Source: Pyrinomonadaceae bacterium (GTDB lineage Bacteria; Acidobacteriota; Blastocatellia; Pyrinomonadales; Pyrinomonadaceae). From it: a stretch of 64,000 nucleotides of DNA. The DNA lies in the NCBI GenBank assembly GCA_021463165.1, contig JAJTWY010000012.1, positions 57,524 to 121,523 of the forward strand, in the 5' to 3' direction. The notes under the pieces are model-generated. The model did no database searches. It was given only the letters and a program-made list of their open reading frames with translations, and was not told the origin of the DNA. The translations under genes were made by a program, and so were the position numbers. Below, one piece after another: positions 1 to 9,060 of this stretch. Position 1 is the first letter of the stretch; each line of letters begins with the position of its first letter.

Positions 1-2
1 AG

Positions 3-212
3 CAGGCAGAATTGAGTTTTCGACAAATATTAGAATCACTAACGACTGCTCCAGCCAAGCGGTTCGGGCTGTCCAAAACAACGGGCAAAATCGCTCGCGG
101 AATGGATGCAGATATAGTCTTATTAAGTAACGACCCGGCAACAGATGTTAAAGCCTTTTCATCAGTTCGCTACACAATCCGTGCCGGAAAAATTATCTAT
201 CAGTCCGACTAG
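3..212 (+). CDS. Amidohydrolase family protein, C-terminal end (5' cut by window)
   Basis: An open frame runs in from the window edge and ends at TAG 210-212. The visible 69 residues hold the usual tail of a metal-dependent amidohydrolase (imidazolonepropionase/dihydroorotase-like): a helix with LTTAPAKRFGL, then GKIARGMDADIVLL, then a closing strand ending RAGKIIYQSD. This tail forms part of the small beta-domain that frames the TIM barrel. The metal-binding part lies outside the window, so substrate cannot be told. A TTG at 12 could be read as a start but would remove nearly the whole enzyme, so I treat this as the end of a longer gene. The segment is visibly more AT-rich than the rest of the window. 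Confidence 0.75.
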   Translation, partial: QAELSFRQILESLTTAPAKRFGLSKTTGKIARGMDADIVLLSNDPATDVKAFSSVRYTIRAGKIIYQSD

Positions 213-259
213 CCCCTTTTGAAATATCAATCAACAAGAAACCCTAGAAGCATGAGAAA

Positions 260-394
260 GTGCCGTTAAAAGAAGCCGTTTCCGAAGAAAAAGCACTTGC
301 AGTCGGAATGGCGGAAAAAGCAAAAGAGTTTGTCGAAAAAGGAAGCGAGATTTATCAAGGCAATTTGCCCGACGGGGCGAAGGAGCATCATTAG
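260..394 (+). pseudogene. Remnant of the C-terminus of phosphomethylpyrimidine synthase (ThiC-like)
   Basis: A 44-codon frame opening with GTG and ending TAG 392-394 reads SEEKALAVGMAEKAKEF followed by VEKGSEIYQ. This resembles the very end of ThiC, where a GMxxKSxEFxxxGxEIY pattern follows the radical-SAM cysteine motif. The expected cysteines and the whole catalytic barrel are missing. The same frame is closed by TAG at 245-247, so this is a broken 3' fragment or, less likely, a short unrelated gene. The assignment rests on remembered family pattern only. Positions 213-259 and 395-518 on either side hold nothing I can support; together 213-518 is the longest stretch here without an intact gene. 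Confidence 0.4.
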
Positions 395-518
395 CACCTA
401 GTGAGTTTGCTGAGGTTTTGAGGCAAATGGTCGGTCATTGGAAACGCATTTGGTGCTATCGGGCGACTCTTTGACGCGAGAACCAGACGGCAATTCATAA
501 AGACAGAAAGCCTATAGC

Positions 519-1889
519 CTACATTCTCACATCCATCACCTTCTTCGTTTTCCGGCTCTTTTCGGCCATGAAGCCCATGATGTGGCTTTCGATCGACTGG
601 TCGATGGTCGAGGTCAGCAGCGACGGATCCTTCTTCGAAATGGCGAGCAGCCAATCATTTACAAGGCGCCAATCACCGCCGCCGTGGCCGTCCGATTCCT
701 GCTTCCATTCGGTCTTCTTACCCGTTAGGAAATCAGTGTGGATCATCGAGGTCATATCTCCTACGACGTCGCCGAGCGATCCCATTATGCGAGTTCGCCG
801 GCCGTCGTAAGATGTGAAAGCCTCCATCGAAAACGAAGCGGTGACGCCATCATCAAATAAGATATTCGTCGTGTAATGGTCGGGCTGGTCATTTTCCATA
901 CGATAAACGCAGCGGCCATAGTTCGTGGTCCTGAGCTGTTCCAATATGTGATCGCCCTGTTCCTCTTTCTTATCGGGTAGATCAAAAACGTAGGTCCAGC
1001 TGCGTCTGCGGTGATATATTTCGAGCGCCGAGTAGGGGCAGGATCTCTCGACCTTGCAGCCTTCCGAACACCGGGCGGCACTTCCCTCAGGAGCGTTCTC
1101 CTTTCTGAACCAGCTCAGATCGCCGAACGCTTGAATACTTCGGCAAGGCTTGCCGAGCATCCACCTAAGGATATCGAGATCGTGACAGGATTTTGCCAGG
1201 ATGATCGGCGTTGTTTGCTTACTGTTATGCCAATTTCCGCGCACGTAGGAATGGCTCATATGTATGTGCTGGATAGGCTCAAAGTGCTGGATCGAGACGA
1301 CCTTGCCCAAAACGCCGCTCTGGATCAATTCACGCAACTTTATGAAATACGGTGCGTACCGCAGGACGTGGCATACGGCAACAATGCGTTTGTTGCGCTT
1401 GGCCGACTGCAGGATATCCCGGCACTCTTTCTCGCTCGGTGAGATAGGCTTTTCAAGCAAGATGTCGTATCCCAGTTCGAGAGCTTTCATGCATGGGCCA
1501 TAGTGGAGATTGTCAGGTGTCGAGATAATGATGGCGTCAGCGAATTTCGGACGCTCGAAGACCCGCTCCCAAGTATTGAATCTATTGTTTTCCGGGATGT
1601 TGTGCCTCTTAGTATATCGTTCGTTTCGGATCTTTATTGGCTCGGCCACGCCGACGATATCGAGATTTTTTGGATAGGTTATCGCATAGTTGCCATAAAC
1701 ATTCCCTCTGGCTCCGGCTCCAAGTGTTATAGCGGTGATCGGCTTGTCGAGCTGCAGATCGGACTTGAATGATCTCTCGGTCTCAACTGTCAATCCAGGC
1801 TCAGAAAAACTAGCACCAGGGAATACAAGGCTTGCTCCAACGGAGAAGGAAAGAGTTTTCAGGAGGTCGCGACGATTTACTTTTGTCAT
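519..1889 (-). CDS. Gfo/Idh/MocA family oxidoreductase, Tat-type leader
   Basis: A 456-residue NAD(P)-dependent sugar oxidoreductase. I chose the ATG at 1887-1889 because it gives a twin-arginine leader (NRRDLLK at about 5-11, then a hydrophobic stretch). A longer frame to 1985 only adds non-homologous residues and would run into the flippase gene. The Rossmann fold starts with GAGARGNVYG (near 60). An EKPIS motif, typical of the family's lysine-proline signature, follows, and then HDLD, which usually carries a catalytic histidine. A Cys-rich insert (CSEGCKVERSCPYSA) occurs in a subset of exported family members. It is divergent from the flippase and may act on a periplasmic sugar. The substrate is unknown. 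Confidence 0.85.
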   Translation of the reverse strand: MTKVNRRDLLKTLSFSVGASLVFPGASFSEPGLTVETERSFKSDLQLDKPITAITLGAGARGNVYGNYAITYPKNLDIVGVAEPIKIRNERYTKRHNIPENNRFNTWERVFERPKFADAIIISTPDNLHYGPCMKALELGYDILLEKPISPSEKECRDILQSAKRNKRIVAVCHVLRYAPYFIKLRELIQSGVLGKVVSIQHFEPIQHIHMSHSYVRGNWHNSKQTTPIILAKSCHDLDILRWMLGKPCRSIQAFGDLSWFRKENAPEGSAARCSEGCKVERSCPYSALEIYHRRRSWTYVFDLPDKKEEQGDHILEQLRTTNYGRCVYRMENDQPDHYTTNILFDDGVTASFSMEAFTSYDGRRTRIMGSLGDVVGDMTSMIHTDFLTGKKTEWKQESDGHGGGDWRLVNDWLLAISKKDPSLLTSTIDQSIESHIMGFMAEKSRKTKKVMDVRM

Positions 1890-1976
1890 ATACTCGAATA
1901 AAAGGGGCTTAGAAAAACTTGGAGCGTTACCAATGTACAGCCTTGTGCCAGATTTTGAAAAGGAGTGCGTACGTTT

Positions 1977-3533
1977 TTGAGCCACCAGATCGCAGCCGAA
2001 AATGAGGTGCCTGTAACGGCATCGACGGCCGGCCTTACTACAAAGGTTGTAAAAGGGTCGTTCTGGATGATCGTGGGACAGGCGGCTCCGTTGCTGGCGT
2101 CGCTTGTCGCGACCTCTTACGTGATCGCGTTGCTCGGCGAGACCGGTTACGGGGTTCTGACGCTGATCGTACTTATCCCAAACTATTTTCCGTATGCAGA
2201 CCTCGGGATGTCGATGGCGTCGACCAAGTTTGCTTCGGAGGCACTTGCCCGAGGCGATACCGGCCTCGAAGCCCGTATTGTCCGCACCGCCGCGCTAATC
2301 GCGATGGCCCTCTCGGTTCCTGTCGCCGCCGGTCTCATCATCTTCGCGCCCGAGATCATTGCAAATAGCAAAACCGCTGTGGAATACACAGCCGATGCGG
2401 TCTGGGCTTTGCGGGTCGCTTCGGTCACGTTCCTGCTTAATTTTCTTTGCAGCATATTCAACACGCCGCAACTGACGAGGCTGCGGATGGACTTGAACAC
2501 CGGGATAAACGCAACGACGCGGATCGCCGGGCTCGCCGCAACCCCTCTTGTGATCTATCTTGGATTCGGTTTGACAGGCGTCGCGACGGCATTGCTGACG
2601 ACAAATTTAATATGTTTCATCAGTCATCTCGCGGTCTCGGGTTGGCTGCTCGGAGGAAAACTGTTTGAACTTTCGATCGAGAGGACAATGATGCGGCCGC
2701 TGATCAAATTTGGTCTCGCTTACGTGGTTGGGGCGATCGCGATGGTGCTTTTAATGCACGGCGAGAAAGCTATTCTTACAAACCGATATTCGACCACAGA
2801 GCTGGGGTACTACAATCTCGGTTTCACACTCGCGACGATGCTCACGATGTTTTCCGGATCGGTCGTACAGGCTCTACTCCCGGCCTTCTCCCGGCTGCAG
2901 TCCGCTGACGAAGAGACGAGACTTAGTTCCCTGTTCTCAACGGGCGTTCGACTGAACATTATCTGGCTGGTCCCCGCCGCCGGCATTTTGTTCGTCGTTG
3001 CCGAACCATTTTTCACCTACTGGGCAAGTGCCCGGTATGCTGCCGAAAGCACAACGCCGTTTTATATCCTCCTGGCCGGGGTTGCGTTCTATATCATGGC
3101 GTTCATGCCGTATTCATCGATCATGGCCGCGGGCCGAACAGATGTTCTGGCAAAGCTATTTTGGCTTGAGCTCTTGCCGCATCTAGCGGTCACCGCATAC
3201 TTAATAGCAAACTACGGTATTGCGGGTGCGGCTGTCGCGTGGAGCATTCGGGCGGTCGTCGATTGCGTATTACAATTCATCCTCGCGCAGCGGATCGGGG
3301 GGGTCAGGTTCGATGTGGTTTCGTTGATCAGAATGACCTTTCTTGCAGGGCTTTTTATCCTACCAACGATAATTCTGCGTGTCGGGTTTCCCGACCGCGT
3401 CGGTTCAGCGGCTATAATGCTGATTTTGGGACTCGGTGGATTTTCACTCTATTGCTGGCGCAGTATCTTCTCACCGGTCGAACGCGAGTGGCTGCTAGGC
3501 CGGGCTGCGAAGTTCCGTAAGTTGGTCCGATAA
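1977..3533 (+). CDS. Polysaccharide/oligosaccharide flippase (Wzx/MATE-like)
   Basis: A polytopic membrane protein of about 518 residues with a hydrophobic pattern of 12-14 transmembrane segments. It shows the N-terminal VVKGSFWMIVGQAAPLLASL helix typical of the polysaccharide-transporter (MVF/MATE-like) superfamily. The likely role is to flip undecaprenyl-pyrophosphate-linked repeat units across the inner membrane. AAAAGGAG at 1958-1965 is a good ribosome binding site for TTG 1977. The in-frame GTG at 1965 overlaps that site and is less likely. It is the first gene of the plus-strand polysaccharide locus, and a 240-bp gap follows before the next gene. Confidence 0.88.
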   Translation: MSHQIAAENEVPVTASTAGLTTKVVKGSFWMIVGQAAPLLASLVATSYVIALLGETGYGVLTLIVLIPNYFPYADLGMSMASTKFASEALARGDTGLEARIVRTAALIAMALSVPVAAGLIIFAPEIIANSKTAVEYTADAVWALRVASVTFLLNFLCSIFNTPQLTRLRMDLNTGINATTRIAGLAATPLVIYLGFGLTGVATALLTTNLICFISHLAVSGWLLGGKLFELSIERTMMRPLIKFGLAYVVGAIAMVLLMHGEKAILTNRYSTTELGYYNLGFTLATMLTMFSGSVVQALLPAFSRLQSADEETRLSSLFSTGVRLNIIWLVPAAGILFVVAEPFFTYWASARYAAESTTPFYILLAGVAFYIMAFMPYSSIMAAGRTDVLAKLFWLELLPHLAVTAYLIANYGIAGAAVAWSIRAVVDCVLQFILAQRIGGVRFDVVSLIRMTFLAGLFILPTIILRVGFPDRVGSAAIMLILGLGGFSLYCWRSIFSPVEREWLLGRAAKFRKLVR

Positions 3534-3706
3534 AGGCGATGTGAGACCAGAAGTTATGTTGGCCCTTGCAGATGGGGGTGACCCGCGTTCGACTCTGATA
3601 TCTGATAAAGGAGCTTCACGGCCGAGGGGGACGCGGCTCGCTTGATCAGTTCATTCATATTCTTGAGAAAGCTTGCTGCATGCCGAATCAAGTCAGCTAA
3701 TACGAC

Positions 3707-3741
3707 CGACGTAAACTATGAAGTCACAGCAAGTTACGTCG
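3707..3741. repeat. Inverted repeat in the leader of the glycosyltransferase run
   Basis: Perfect 8-bp arms CGACGTAA (3707-3714) and TTACGTCG (3734-3741) are separated by 19 bp. The repeat ends 32 bp before the ATG of the first glycosyltransferase, in the only sizeable gap (3534-3773) near the start of the polysaccharide locus. It could be a regulator site or a leader hairpin. With a 19-base loop it is also within reach of chance. Confidence 0.3.
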
Positions 3742-3773
3742 TGACGATCTACGGAAATCGACCCTGTTGATCT

Positions 3774-4775
3774 ATGAACGACAGAATAACCGTCGTCATC
3801 CCGACATACGACCGGCCCGAACAGTTGTCGGAATGTCTCGATCATTTGCTGGCCGCGGATACCACCGGGTTCGAAGATATTGAGATCCTCGTCATTGACG
3901 ACGGTTCGCCGATAACCGCTGAGGGAGTCATCGCCGCGAAAGCGTGTGAAAGGCCTTTCAGGATCGAATACGTGCGCCAAGCGAATTCAGGCCCCGCGAG
4001 TGCGAGAAATAATGGGTTTCGACGTGCCTCGAATGGGATCGTCCTGTTCGTCGATGATGATGTTCTTGCACCGCCGCATCTTCTGCACGGACACTTGGCT
4101 GCGCATCGTGAACATCCGAACTCAGTGATCTTCGGACTCTATCCATATACCAAGCCCGAAAGAGAGACTCCTTCATACAGATATCTGGATATGCTCGAAC
4201 GGGATGCGCGGTACGAAGTTAGCAAAGGTTCTGTGAGTGGACACACCCGATCGAACATTGTTGCGAGCGGCAATCTTTCGGTTGAAAAGGTTACTTTTCT
4301 GACACGAAATGCTGTTTACGATGAAACTCTGAAAACGCCAATGGCCGAAGAGATCGAGCTAGCGACGCGACTTGCATCCGCAGGCACCCCGATCGTTTAC
4401 GCTCCTGAGCTAAATGCGCTTCACACGCAGCCGACCACCATTCGGGGCAAGTGCATACAGGACCATAAATACGGTCTCGGGATCGCCGAGGCCTACTCGC
4501 GGCTGCGAGACAAGGTGCCGCCCGAACAATTTGCACATACGCTCGAAGTAAACGGCCCCATTGACAAGACCGATCCAATAAAACTAAAAGCAGCCAAGAT
4601 GTTAAAATCGTTTCTCGCACTTCGGCCCGTCCGGACAGTCTTTGTGTCGGCAGTGGAGCTGATCGAGAAGCTGCTGCCCAACAATGACCGTGTGCTTTTT
4701 GGAATATATCGCAAACTGGTCGGCGTGCATTATTTTGCGGGTATTCGGGAAGGGTTGCTACGGTTTGGAAAATAG
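3774..4775 (+). CDS. Family 2 glycosyltransferase (GT-A)
   Basis: 333 residues. The N-terminal GT-A fold begins ITVVIPTYDRPEQL (5-18), with the nucleotide-binding IDDGSP at 41-46, a QANSGPASARNNG loop (69-81), and the metal-binding acidic motif VDDDV at 93-97. The enzyme should transfer a sugar from a nucleotide donor to the lipid-linked acceptor on the cytoplasmic face of the inner membrane. Donor and linkage cannot be read from sequence. The C-terminal third is more variable and mildly hydrophobic. Its TAG is immediately followed by the FkbM methyltransferase start, so the two are translationally coupled. Confidence 0.9.
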   Translation: MNDRITVVIPTYDRPEQLSECLDHLLAADTTGFEDIEILVIDDGSPITAEGVIAAKACERPFRIEYVRQANSGPASARNNGFRRASNGIVLFVDDDVLAPPHLLHGHLAAHREHPNSVIFGLYPYTKPERETPSYRYLDMLERDARYEVSKGSVSGHTRSNIVASGNLSVEKVTFLTRNAVYDETLKTPMAEEIELATRLASAGTPIVYAPELNALHTQPTTIRGKCIQDHKYGLGIAEAYSRLRDKVPPEQFAHTLEVNGPIDKTDPIKLKAAKMLKSFLALRPVRTVFVSAVELIEKLLPNNDRVLFGIYRKLVGVHYFAGIREGLLRFGK

Positions 4776-4777
4776 TG

Positions 4778-5542
4778 ATGTCAATGGTTAAAGAACTCGC
4801 CTATGCAGCATTGAACGCCGTTACCTTCGGGCGTGGCGTACCAAGAAATATAGGCGGTGAAGTGATACGCTTTCCAGCCCGTTGGAGCCGATATTATGAA
4901 TCGGACTACGAGCCGAATACATTCAGTTTTTTCCGGCAGAACCTAAAGGCGGGTGATACGGTATTCGACATCGGCGGACATATCGGCCTGTTCGCGATCG
5001 TGACTGCCAGGCTCGTTGGTAAGGCCGGTAGAGTTTACTCGTTCGAACCCACACCGTTCACACGAGACGTACTGCAGCAGGTCGTCGATCTGAACACGGT
5101 TTCGGACATTGTCGAAGTCCGTTCAGAAGCCGTGTCATCAAGAAGCGGCCAGACCGTTTTCTATGACACTGGCGATGCGATATCCAATGCAAACTCGCTC
5201 GTTCGCACGCATCGCAGCAAGGCCGGGATACCGGTAACGCTGACCAGCGTGGATGAATTCGTAGCCGAGCGGAATATCCGACCAAACTGTCTGAAGATCG
5301 ATGTTGAGGGTGTTGAGCTGGATGTTTTGCGTGGAGCCCGACAAACATTTGTCGATCATCGCCCGGTCGTCCGGCTTGGCCTGCATCCGCCCTTTATGAT
5401 TGAGAACGGACAGTCACTCGCCGAGATATGGGATACGATCGCGGAATACGATCTCAATGTAATTTACCAAGGTGCGAAGGTCGAAAAGGCTTGGTTTTGC
5501 GACCAGAATGAACTTTTCGATGTGAATCTGCTACCGTTCTAG
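4778..5542 (+). CDS. FkbM family SAM-dependent methyltransferase
   Basis: About 254 residues with the FkbM signature: the SAM-binding FDIGGHIGLFA (63-73), the acidic YSFEPTP at the end of strand two, and LKIDVEGVELDVLRGA later in the Rossmann core. Members usually O-methylate sugar or polyketide hydroxyls. Here a glycan hydroxyl is the likely target because the gene sits between two glycosyltransferases. ATG 4778 is preferred; a GTG at 4775 overlaps the upstream TAG and only adds one residue. The next gene starts 3 bp after the stop. Confidence 0.9.
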   Translation: MSMVKELAYAALNAVTFGRGVPRNIGGEVIRFPARWSRYYESDYEPNTFSFFRQNLKAGDTVFDIGGHIGLFAIVTARLVGKAGRVYSFEPTPFTRDVLQQVVDLNTVSDIVEVRSEAVSSRSGQTVFYDTGDAISNANSLVRTHRSKAGIPVTLTSVDEFVAERNIRPNCLKIDVEGVELDVLRGARQTFVDHRPVVRLGLHPPFMIENGQSLAEIWDTIAEYDLNVIYQGAKVEKAWFCDQNELFDVNLLPF

Positions 5543-5545
5543 ATA

Positions 5546-6649
5546 ATGCGTGTCTGCCATCTGTGCGACGGGTCGGTCGCAGGCGATTATTTCAGGAATA
5601 TAACCGCAGGCCTTACCGCGAATGGCTTTGAGGTTGTTCTCGCCGAACTAGGAAGTGGCTCGGCTCCAAAATGGATAGCAGACCATCCGAATGTCGTTCA
5701 CTTTTCGCTCGACGCAAACGGCAGCCGCAAGATCCTCGCCGCACGCCGGAAGGTAGCCGAACTTGCGCGGGACGAACAGATAGATATCCTTCACACGCAT
5801 CTTTTTTATTCGGGGCTTGCGGCTGCCTTTGCCAAGAAAAGACTTGGCGATGCGCGGTTCGTAATGATGCGGCATCATACTTCGGTCGTGAGGATGCTGG
5901 GCACGCCTTTTCATGTCCGAGCTGACAGGTGGATGGCCGAAAAGGCAGACCACGTTTTGACGGTCTCGAATGCGGCGCGACGATACATGACCCAGGTTGA
6001 TGGTATAAGGCGGGACGATATTGAGGTTGCATATCTGGGATTCGACTTCGAGCAGATGTCTCCAAAACCCGAAGAAGGCGTGAGAACGCGGCTAAAGTTC
6101 GGTTTCCGCGATGAAGATATTGTTATAGGTTATGTTGCCAACTTCGCCGCCGGGAAAGGCCATGTTCAGTTAATAACGGCCTTTGATGCAATTAGACGGC
6201 AATTTCCGAATGCCAAGCTGCTGCTTGCGGGACGCGGCAAGCTTGCCGAGGTTGACGATGCAGTGGGACGTCTTGGGTTAGGCCGCCGGATAGTTTTCGC
6301 GGGTTGGCACGATGATGTTTCGGCGATCTACAACGCGATGGACATTTTCGTCCAGCCGAGCCTCAGCGAGGCATTCTCGCAGGTGTTGGTCGAAGCTATG
6401 GGTTGCGGTCTTCCGGTCGTCGCTACCGATGTCGGAGGTGCGAGCGAGGTGATAGAGAATGGCACGAACGGGCTGCTCATCGCTCCGAATGATCCGACCG
6501 CAATAGCTGATGCCGTTGGCAGGCTTATTGTCGACAAAACTGAGCGTTCTTCGATAGCCGCACAAGGCCTGACCTCGGTTAGGGAACGCTTTTCCGCCGA
6601 CCGGATGGTGCAGCGGCATCTCGAGCTTTATCGAAAATTCCTTAACTGA
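5546..6649 (+). CDS. Family 4 glycosyltransferase (GT-B)
   Basis: 367 residues with two Rossmann-like halves. The acceptor half includes ILHTHLFYSGLAAAF and RHHTS. The donor half begins VIGYVANFAAGKGH and carries the EX7E retaining-GT motif in EAFSQVLVE. AMGCGLPVVATDVGG and ENGTNGLL follow, as in WaaG/PimA-like enzymes. It is probably cytoplasmic and membrane-associated, adding one sugar of the repeat unit with retention of configuration. It is flanked within 3 bp by FkbM upstream and a methyltransferase downstream. Confidence 0.92.
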   Translation: MRVCHLCDGSVAGDYFRNITAGLTANGFEVVLAELGSGSAPKWIADHPNVVHFSLDANGSRKILAARRKVAELARDEQIDILHTHLFYSGLAAAFAKKRLGDARFVMMRHHTSVVRMLGTPFHVRADRWMAEKADHVLTVSNAARRYMTQVDGIRRDDIEVAYLGFDFEQMSPKPEEGVRTRLKFGFRDEDIVIGYVANFAAGKGHVQLITAFDAIRRQFPNAKLLLAGRGKLAEVDDAVGRLGLGRRIVFAGWHDDVSAIYNAMDIFVQPSLSEAFSQVLVEAMGCGLPVVATDVGGASEVIENGTNGLLIAPNDPTAIADAVGRLIVDKTERSSIAAQGLTSVRERFSADRMVQRHLELYRKFLN

Positions 6650-6650
6650 C

Positions 6651-7433
6651 ATGGCCGTCTCGGAGAGATTTCAGGGAGCAAATGTTGTCGATGCCGGACG
6701 GCTCTCGCCGTACTGGGGCGAACACGTGGCACGTTATTATTTTGCTCTTGATGTCGTCGGTGGAAATACAGTGCTCGATATAGCTTGCGGCACGGGTTAC
6801 GGGATCGGTTTGCTGGGGTCAAAGGCTGAGTTTGTTGTCGGGATCGATATCGATCCCATCGCTGCGAAGGAAGCGAAAAACGAATGCTTGGCCAACGCCG
6901 CAGTGCTTCTAGGAAGCGGCCTCGGCCTCCCGTTCAACGACGAGACATTCGACGTGATCACATCTTTTGAAACGCTGGAACATCTGCACGAACGGAAGAT
7001 CTTTCTCCAGGAACTGCGGAGAGTCCTACGACCTAATGGAACTCTGATGCTATCGACGCCGAACGCAAAATACACCCGGCCCGTCGACGGCGTCCCGGCA
7101 AATCCTTTTCATGTTCATGAATACGAGCCTGACGAGTTGTTGACCGAACTTGAAGATCATTTCCGGGTCGAAAGGTTCCTCGGCCAGCAGCTTGACGAGA
7201 CGATTCGCGTATCACCATTTTTTGAAGGGCAGAAACGAATGCCGAAGGATCTGGTTACGCAGGCCCGAATTCTCGGCTGGAAAGTGTTCAACAAGATCCC
7301 TGTCGCGGCCCGTGAACGCTTGAGTGAGGCCATCTGGAAGAGGCCGTTCTATCCTACGGAGAATGACTACAATTTTGATGAAGCCTATGTCGAGACGGCT
7401 CCGACCTTGGTTGCGGTCTGTTCCAAACAATAA
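6651..7433 (+). CDS. Class I SAM-dependent methyltransferase (Methyltransf_11 type)
   Basis: 260 residues. Motif I VLDIACGTGYGIGLLG is followed by GIDIDP (motif II), LPFNDETFDVITSFETLEHL (motif IV region) and a RVLRPNGTLMLSTPN strand. These make a standard class I methyltransferase of the kind often found in polysaccharide loci. The C-terminal 90 residues may form an acceptor-binding lid. The start codon lies 1 bp after the preceding TGA and the stop overlaps the next ATG (TAATG), so it is tightly coupled to both neighbours. The acceptor is unknown. Confidence 0.88.
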   Translation: MAVSERFQGANVVDAGRLSPYWGEHVARYYFALDVVGGNTVLDIACGTGYGIGLLGSKAEFVVGIDIDPIAAKEAKNECLANAAVLLGSGLGLPFNDETFDVITSFETLEHLHERKIFLQELRRVLRPNGTLMLSTPNAKYTRPVDGVPANPFHVHEYEPDELLTELEDHFRVERFLGQQLDETIRVSPFFEGQKRMPKDLVTQARILGWKVFNKIPVAARERLSEAIWKRPFYPTENDYNFDEAYVETAPTLVAVCSKQ

Positions 7434-8326
7434 TGAAGAAAGGCCAAGTCAGCGTCGTCATTCCTAATTACAACTACGCACACTACTTGCGCGGAGCGAT
7501 TGACAGCGCCCTGGGGCAGACCTATAGCGATATAGAGATCATTGTCGTTGACGACGGTTCGAAGGACGACTCGATATCCGTGATCGAAGCTTACGGCGAC
7601 AGAATAACCGCGATTCGGCAAAAAAATCAGGGCGTTGCGGCGGCCCGCAACAGGGGCGTGGCGTCGAGCACCGGTGAATACATAGCATTTCTCGACGCCG
7701 ATGACGCATGGCTTCCGACCAAAGTCGAAAAACAGGTAGCCAAATTCGCGGAAAGCTCAAACTTCGGCCTGGTTCATGTCGGCGTTGACGAGGTAGATCC
7801 CAACGGCCGCTCTCTCGTACATCGGCTCGAAGGGGTTGAGGGTGACGTATCGAAAATTCTTGTCATGCTTGGCCGAGAAGGCGTGCTCGGCGGTGGTAGC
7901 GGCGCGATGATCCGGCGGGCTGTCTTTGAGGAGATCCGCGGCTTTGACGAACGGCTTTCTACCTCGGCCGACTGGGATCTGTTCTACCGTATCAGCGAGA
8001 TCTCGCAGGTTGGCTTTGTGCCGGAATTGCTCGTCAAATATCGGGTACATGGAACAAATATGCACGCAAATGTTGGCGTATTGGAGCATGACATGATGCT
8101 TGCTTTTGAAAAGGCTTTTGCCGCGCCCAGACCCGAGATCGCTGCCGTCAAGAGAAAGGCCTATGGCAGCCTTTATCAGATCTTGGCGGGTTCGTATTTT
8201 CGAGCCGGAAAGTACGGTTCGTTTGTTTCGAATTCAATAAGAAGCTTGATCCATGTGCCCGGAAACATTCGCCACTTTTCACCGTTTGGTCGAACTTCGA
8301 ATCGTAGAGGTGTGAGTAATCGTTAA
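7433..8326 (+). CDS. Family 2 glycosyltransferase (GT-A)
   Basis: 297 residues. The GT-A core shows VSVVIPNYNYAHYLRGAIDS, the nucleotide site VVDDGSKDDS (38-47), the QNQGVAAARNRG loop, and the DxD-type motif FLDADDAW (86-93). After the core come GGGSGAMIRR and GFDERLSTSADWDLFYRI, the usual catalytic-base (SxDWDL) region of this group. It acts on the cytoplasmic face; the donor is not readable. ATG 7433 overlaps the previous TAA. Confidence 0.91.
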   Translation: MKKGQVSVVIPNYNYAHYLRGAIDSALGQTYSDIEIIVVDDGSKDDSISVIEAYGDRITAIRQKNQGVAAARNRGVASSTGEYIAFLDADDAWLPTKVEKQVAKFAESSNFGLVHVGVDEVDPNGRSLVHRLEGVEGDVSKILVMLGREGVLGGGSGAMIRRAVFEEIRGFDERLSTSADWDLFYRISEISQVGFVPELLVKYRVHGTNMHANVGVLEHDMMLAFEKAFAAPRPEIAAVKRKAYGSLYQILAGSYFRAGKYGSFVSNSIRSLIHVPGNIRHFSPFGRTSNRRGVSNR

Positions 8327-8328
8327 CG

Positions 8329-9060
8329 ATGGCCAGTTCCTGGACCCGCAAATTCCTGTACCGTTTTGCTTGGGACACCCGTTGTCGAAATGTCGATGTC
8401 GCTCGACTGCTTTATCCGTTTACCAAGCCCGGAACGACGGTACTTGACGCAGGCTGCGGCGAATACGGCGTGGCTGCGTTCGTTAGATCAACCAATGTCG
8501 TCGGCGTAGATATACTCCCGGCAGACACGCAAAACGAGGGTTTTCAATTCATCCATGGCAGCATTCTTTCACTGCCGTTTCGGGAGCGGGAATTCGATGT
8601 AGCAGTTTCGGTCGACGTGCTCGAACATCTACCGGCGCACCTTCGTGAAGAAGCCATAAGGCAGCTTGTTCGCACGGCGAAGCGAGCTGTCATCTGCGCC
8701 TTTCCATGCGGACGCGTCGCTAGAGAGATGGACGAGAATTACGCTGATGAACTGGATTCTCGCGGCGAAGCGAGGCCGGAATGGCTCGTCGAGCACCTCG
8801 CAAGTCAATACCCGGATGCCGCCGACATTGCCGCGATGATCGTGCTCGAAGTCGAACGGACTGGGCGAAAAGCAAATGTTACGACCACCTACTCCGAAAA
8901 TGTCGCGGTCGCCCGATCCCTTCGGCGTGCTTCCTCAATATCAAAACTCCTGTATATTCCGGCCAATCTTGCGGCCGGCATATTGCTTCCGCTTCTGCCT
9001 CGTGCGGAAGAAAGCAATGCCTATCGAGCGATAATTTGTGCCGAACTTGAAAATGTCTGA
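8329..9060 (+). CDS. Class I SAM-dependent methyltransferase
   Basis: 243 residues. Motif I VLDAGCGEYGVAAFV is followed by VVGVDILP, LPFREREFDVAVSVDVLEHL and a VICAFPCGR strand. The last 40 residues carry a hydrophobic helix pair (LLYIPANLAAGILLPLLP) that may touch the membrane. It begins 2 bp after the glycosyltransferase stop, and its own TGA overlaps the start of the next gene (ATGTCTGA at 9053-9060). It is the third methyltransferase of the locus, and the acceptor is unknown. Confidence 0.85.
   Translation: MASSWTRKFLYRFAWDTRCRNVDVARLLYPFTKPGTTVLDAGCGEYGVAAFVRSTNVVGVDILPADTQNEGFQFIHGSILSLPFREREFDVAVSVDVLEHLPAHLREEAIRQLVRTAKRAVICAFPCGRVAREMDENYADELDSRGEARPEWLVEHLASQYPDAADIAAMIVLEVERTGRKANVTTTYSENVAVARSLRRASSISKLLYIPANLAAGILLPLLPRAEESNAYRAIICAELENV

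Noticed and set aside
3540..3773. A tRNA-like GTTCGACTC stretch
   Set aside because: No acceptor stem, anticodon arm or matching stem lengths could be placed around it.
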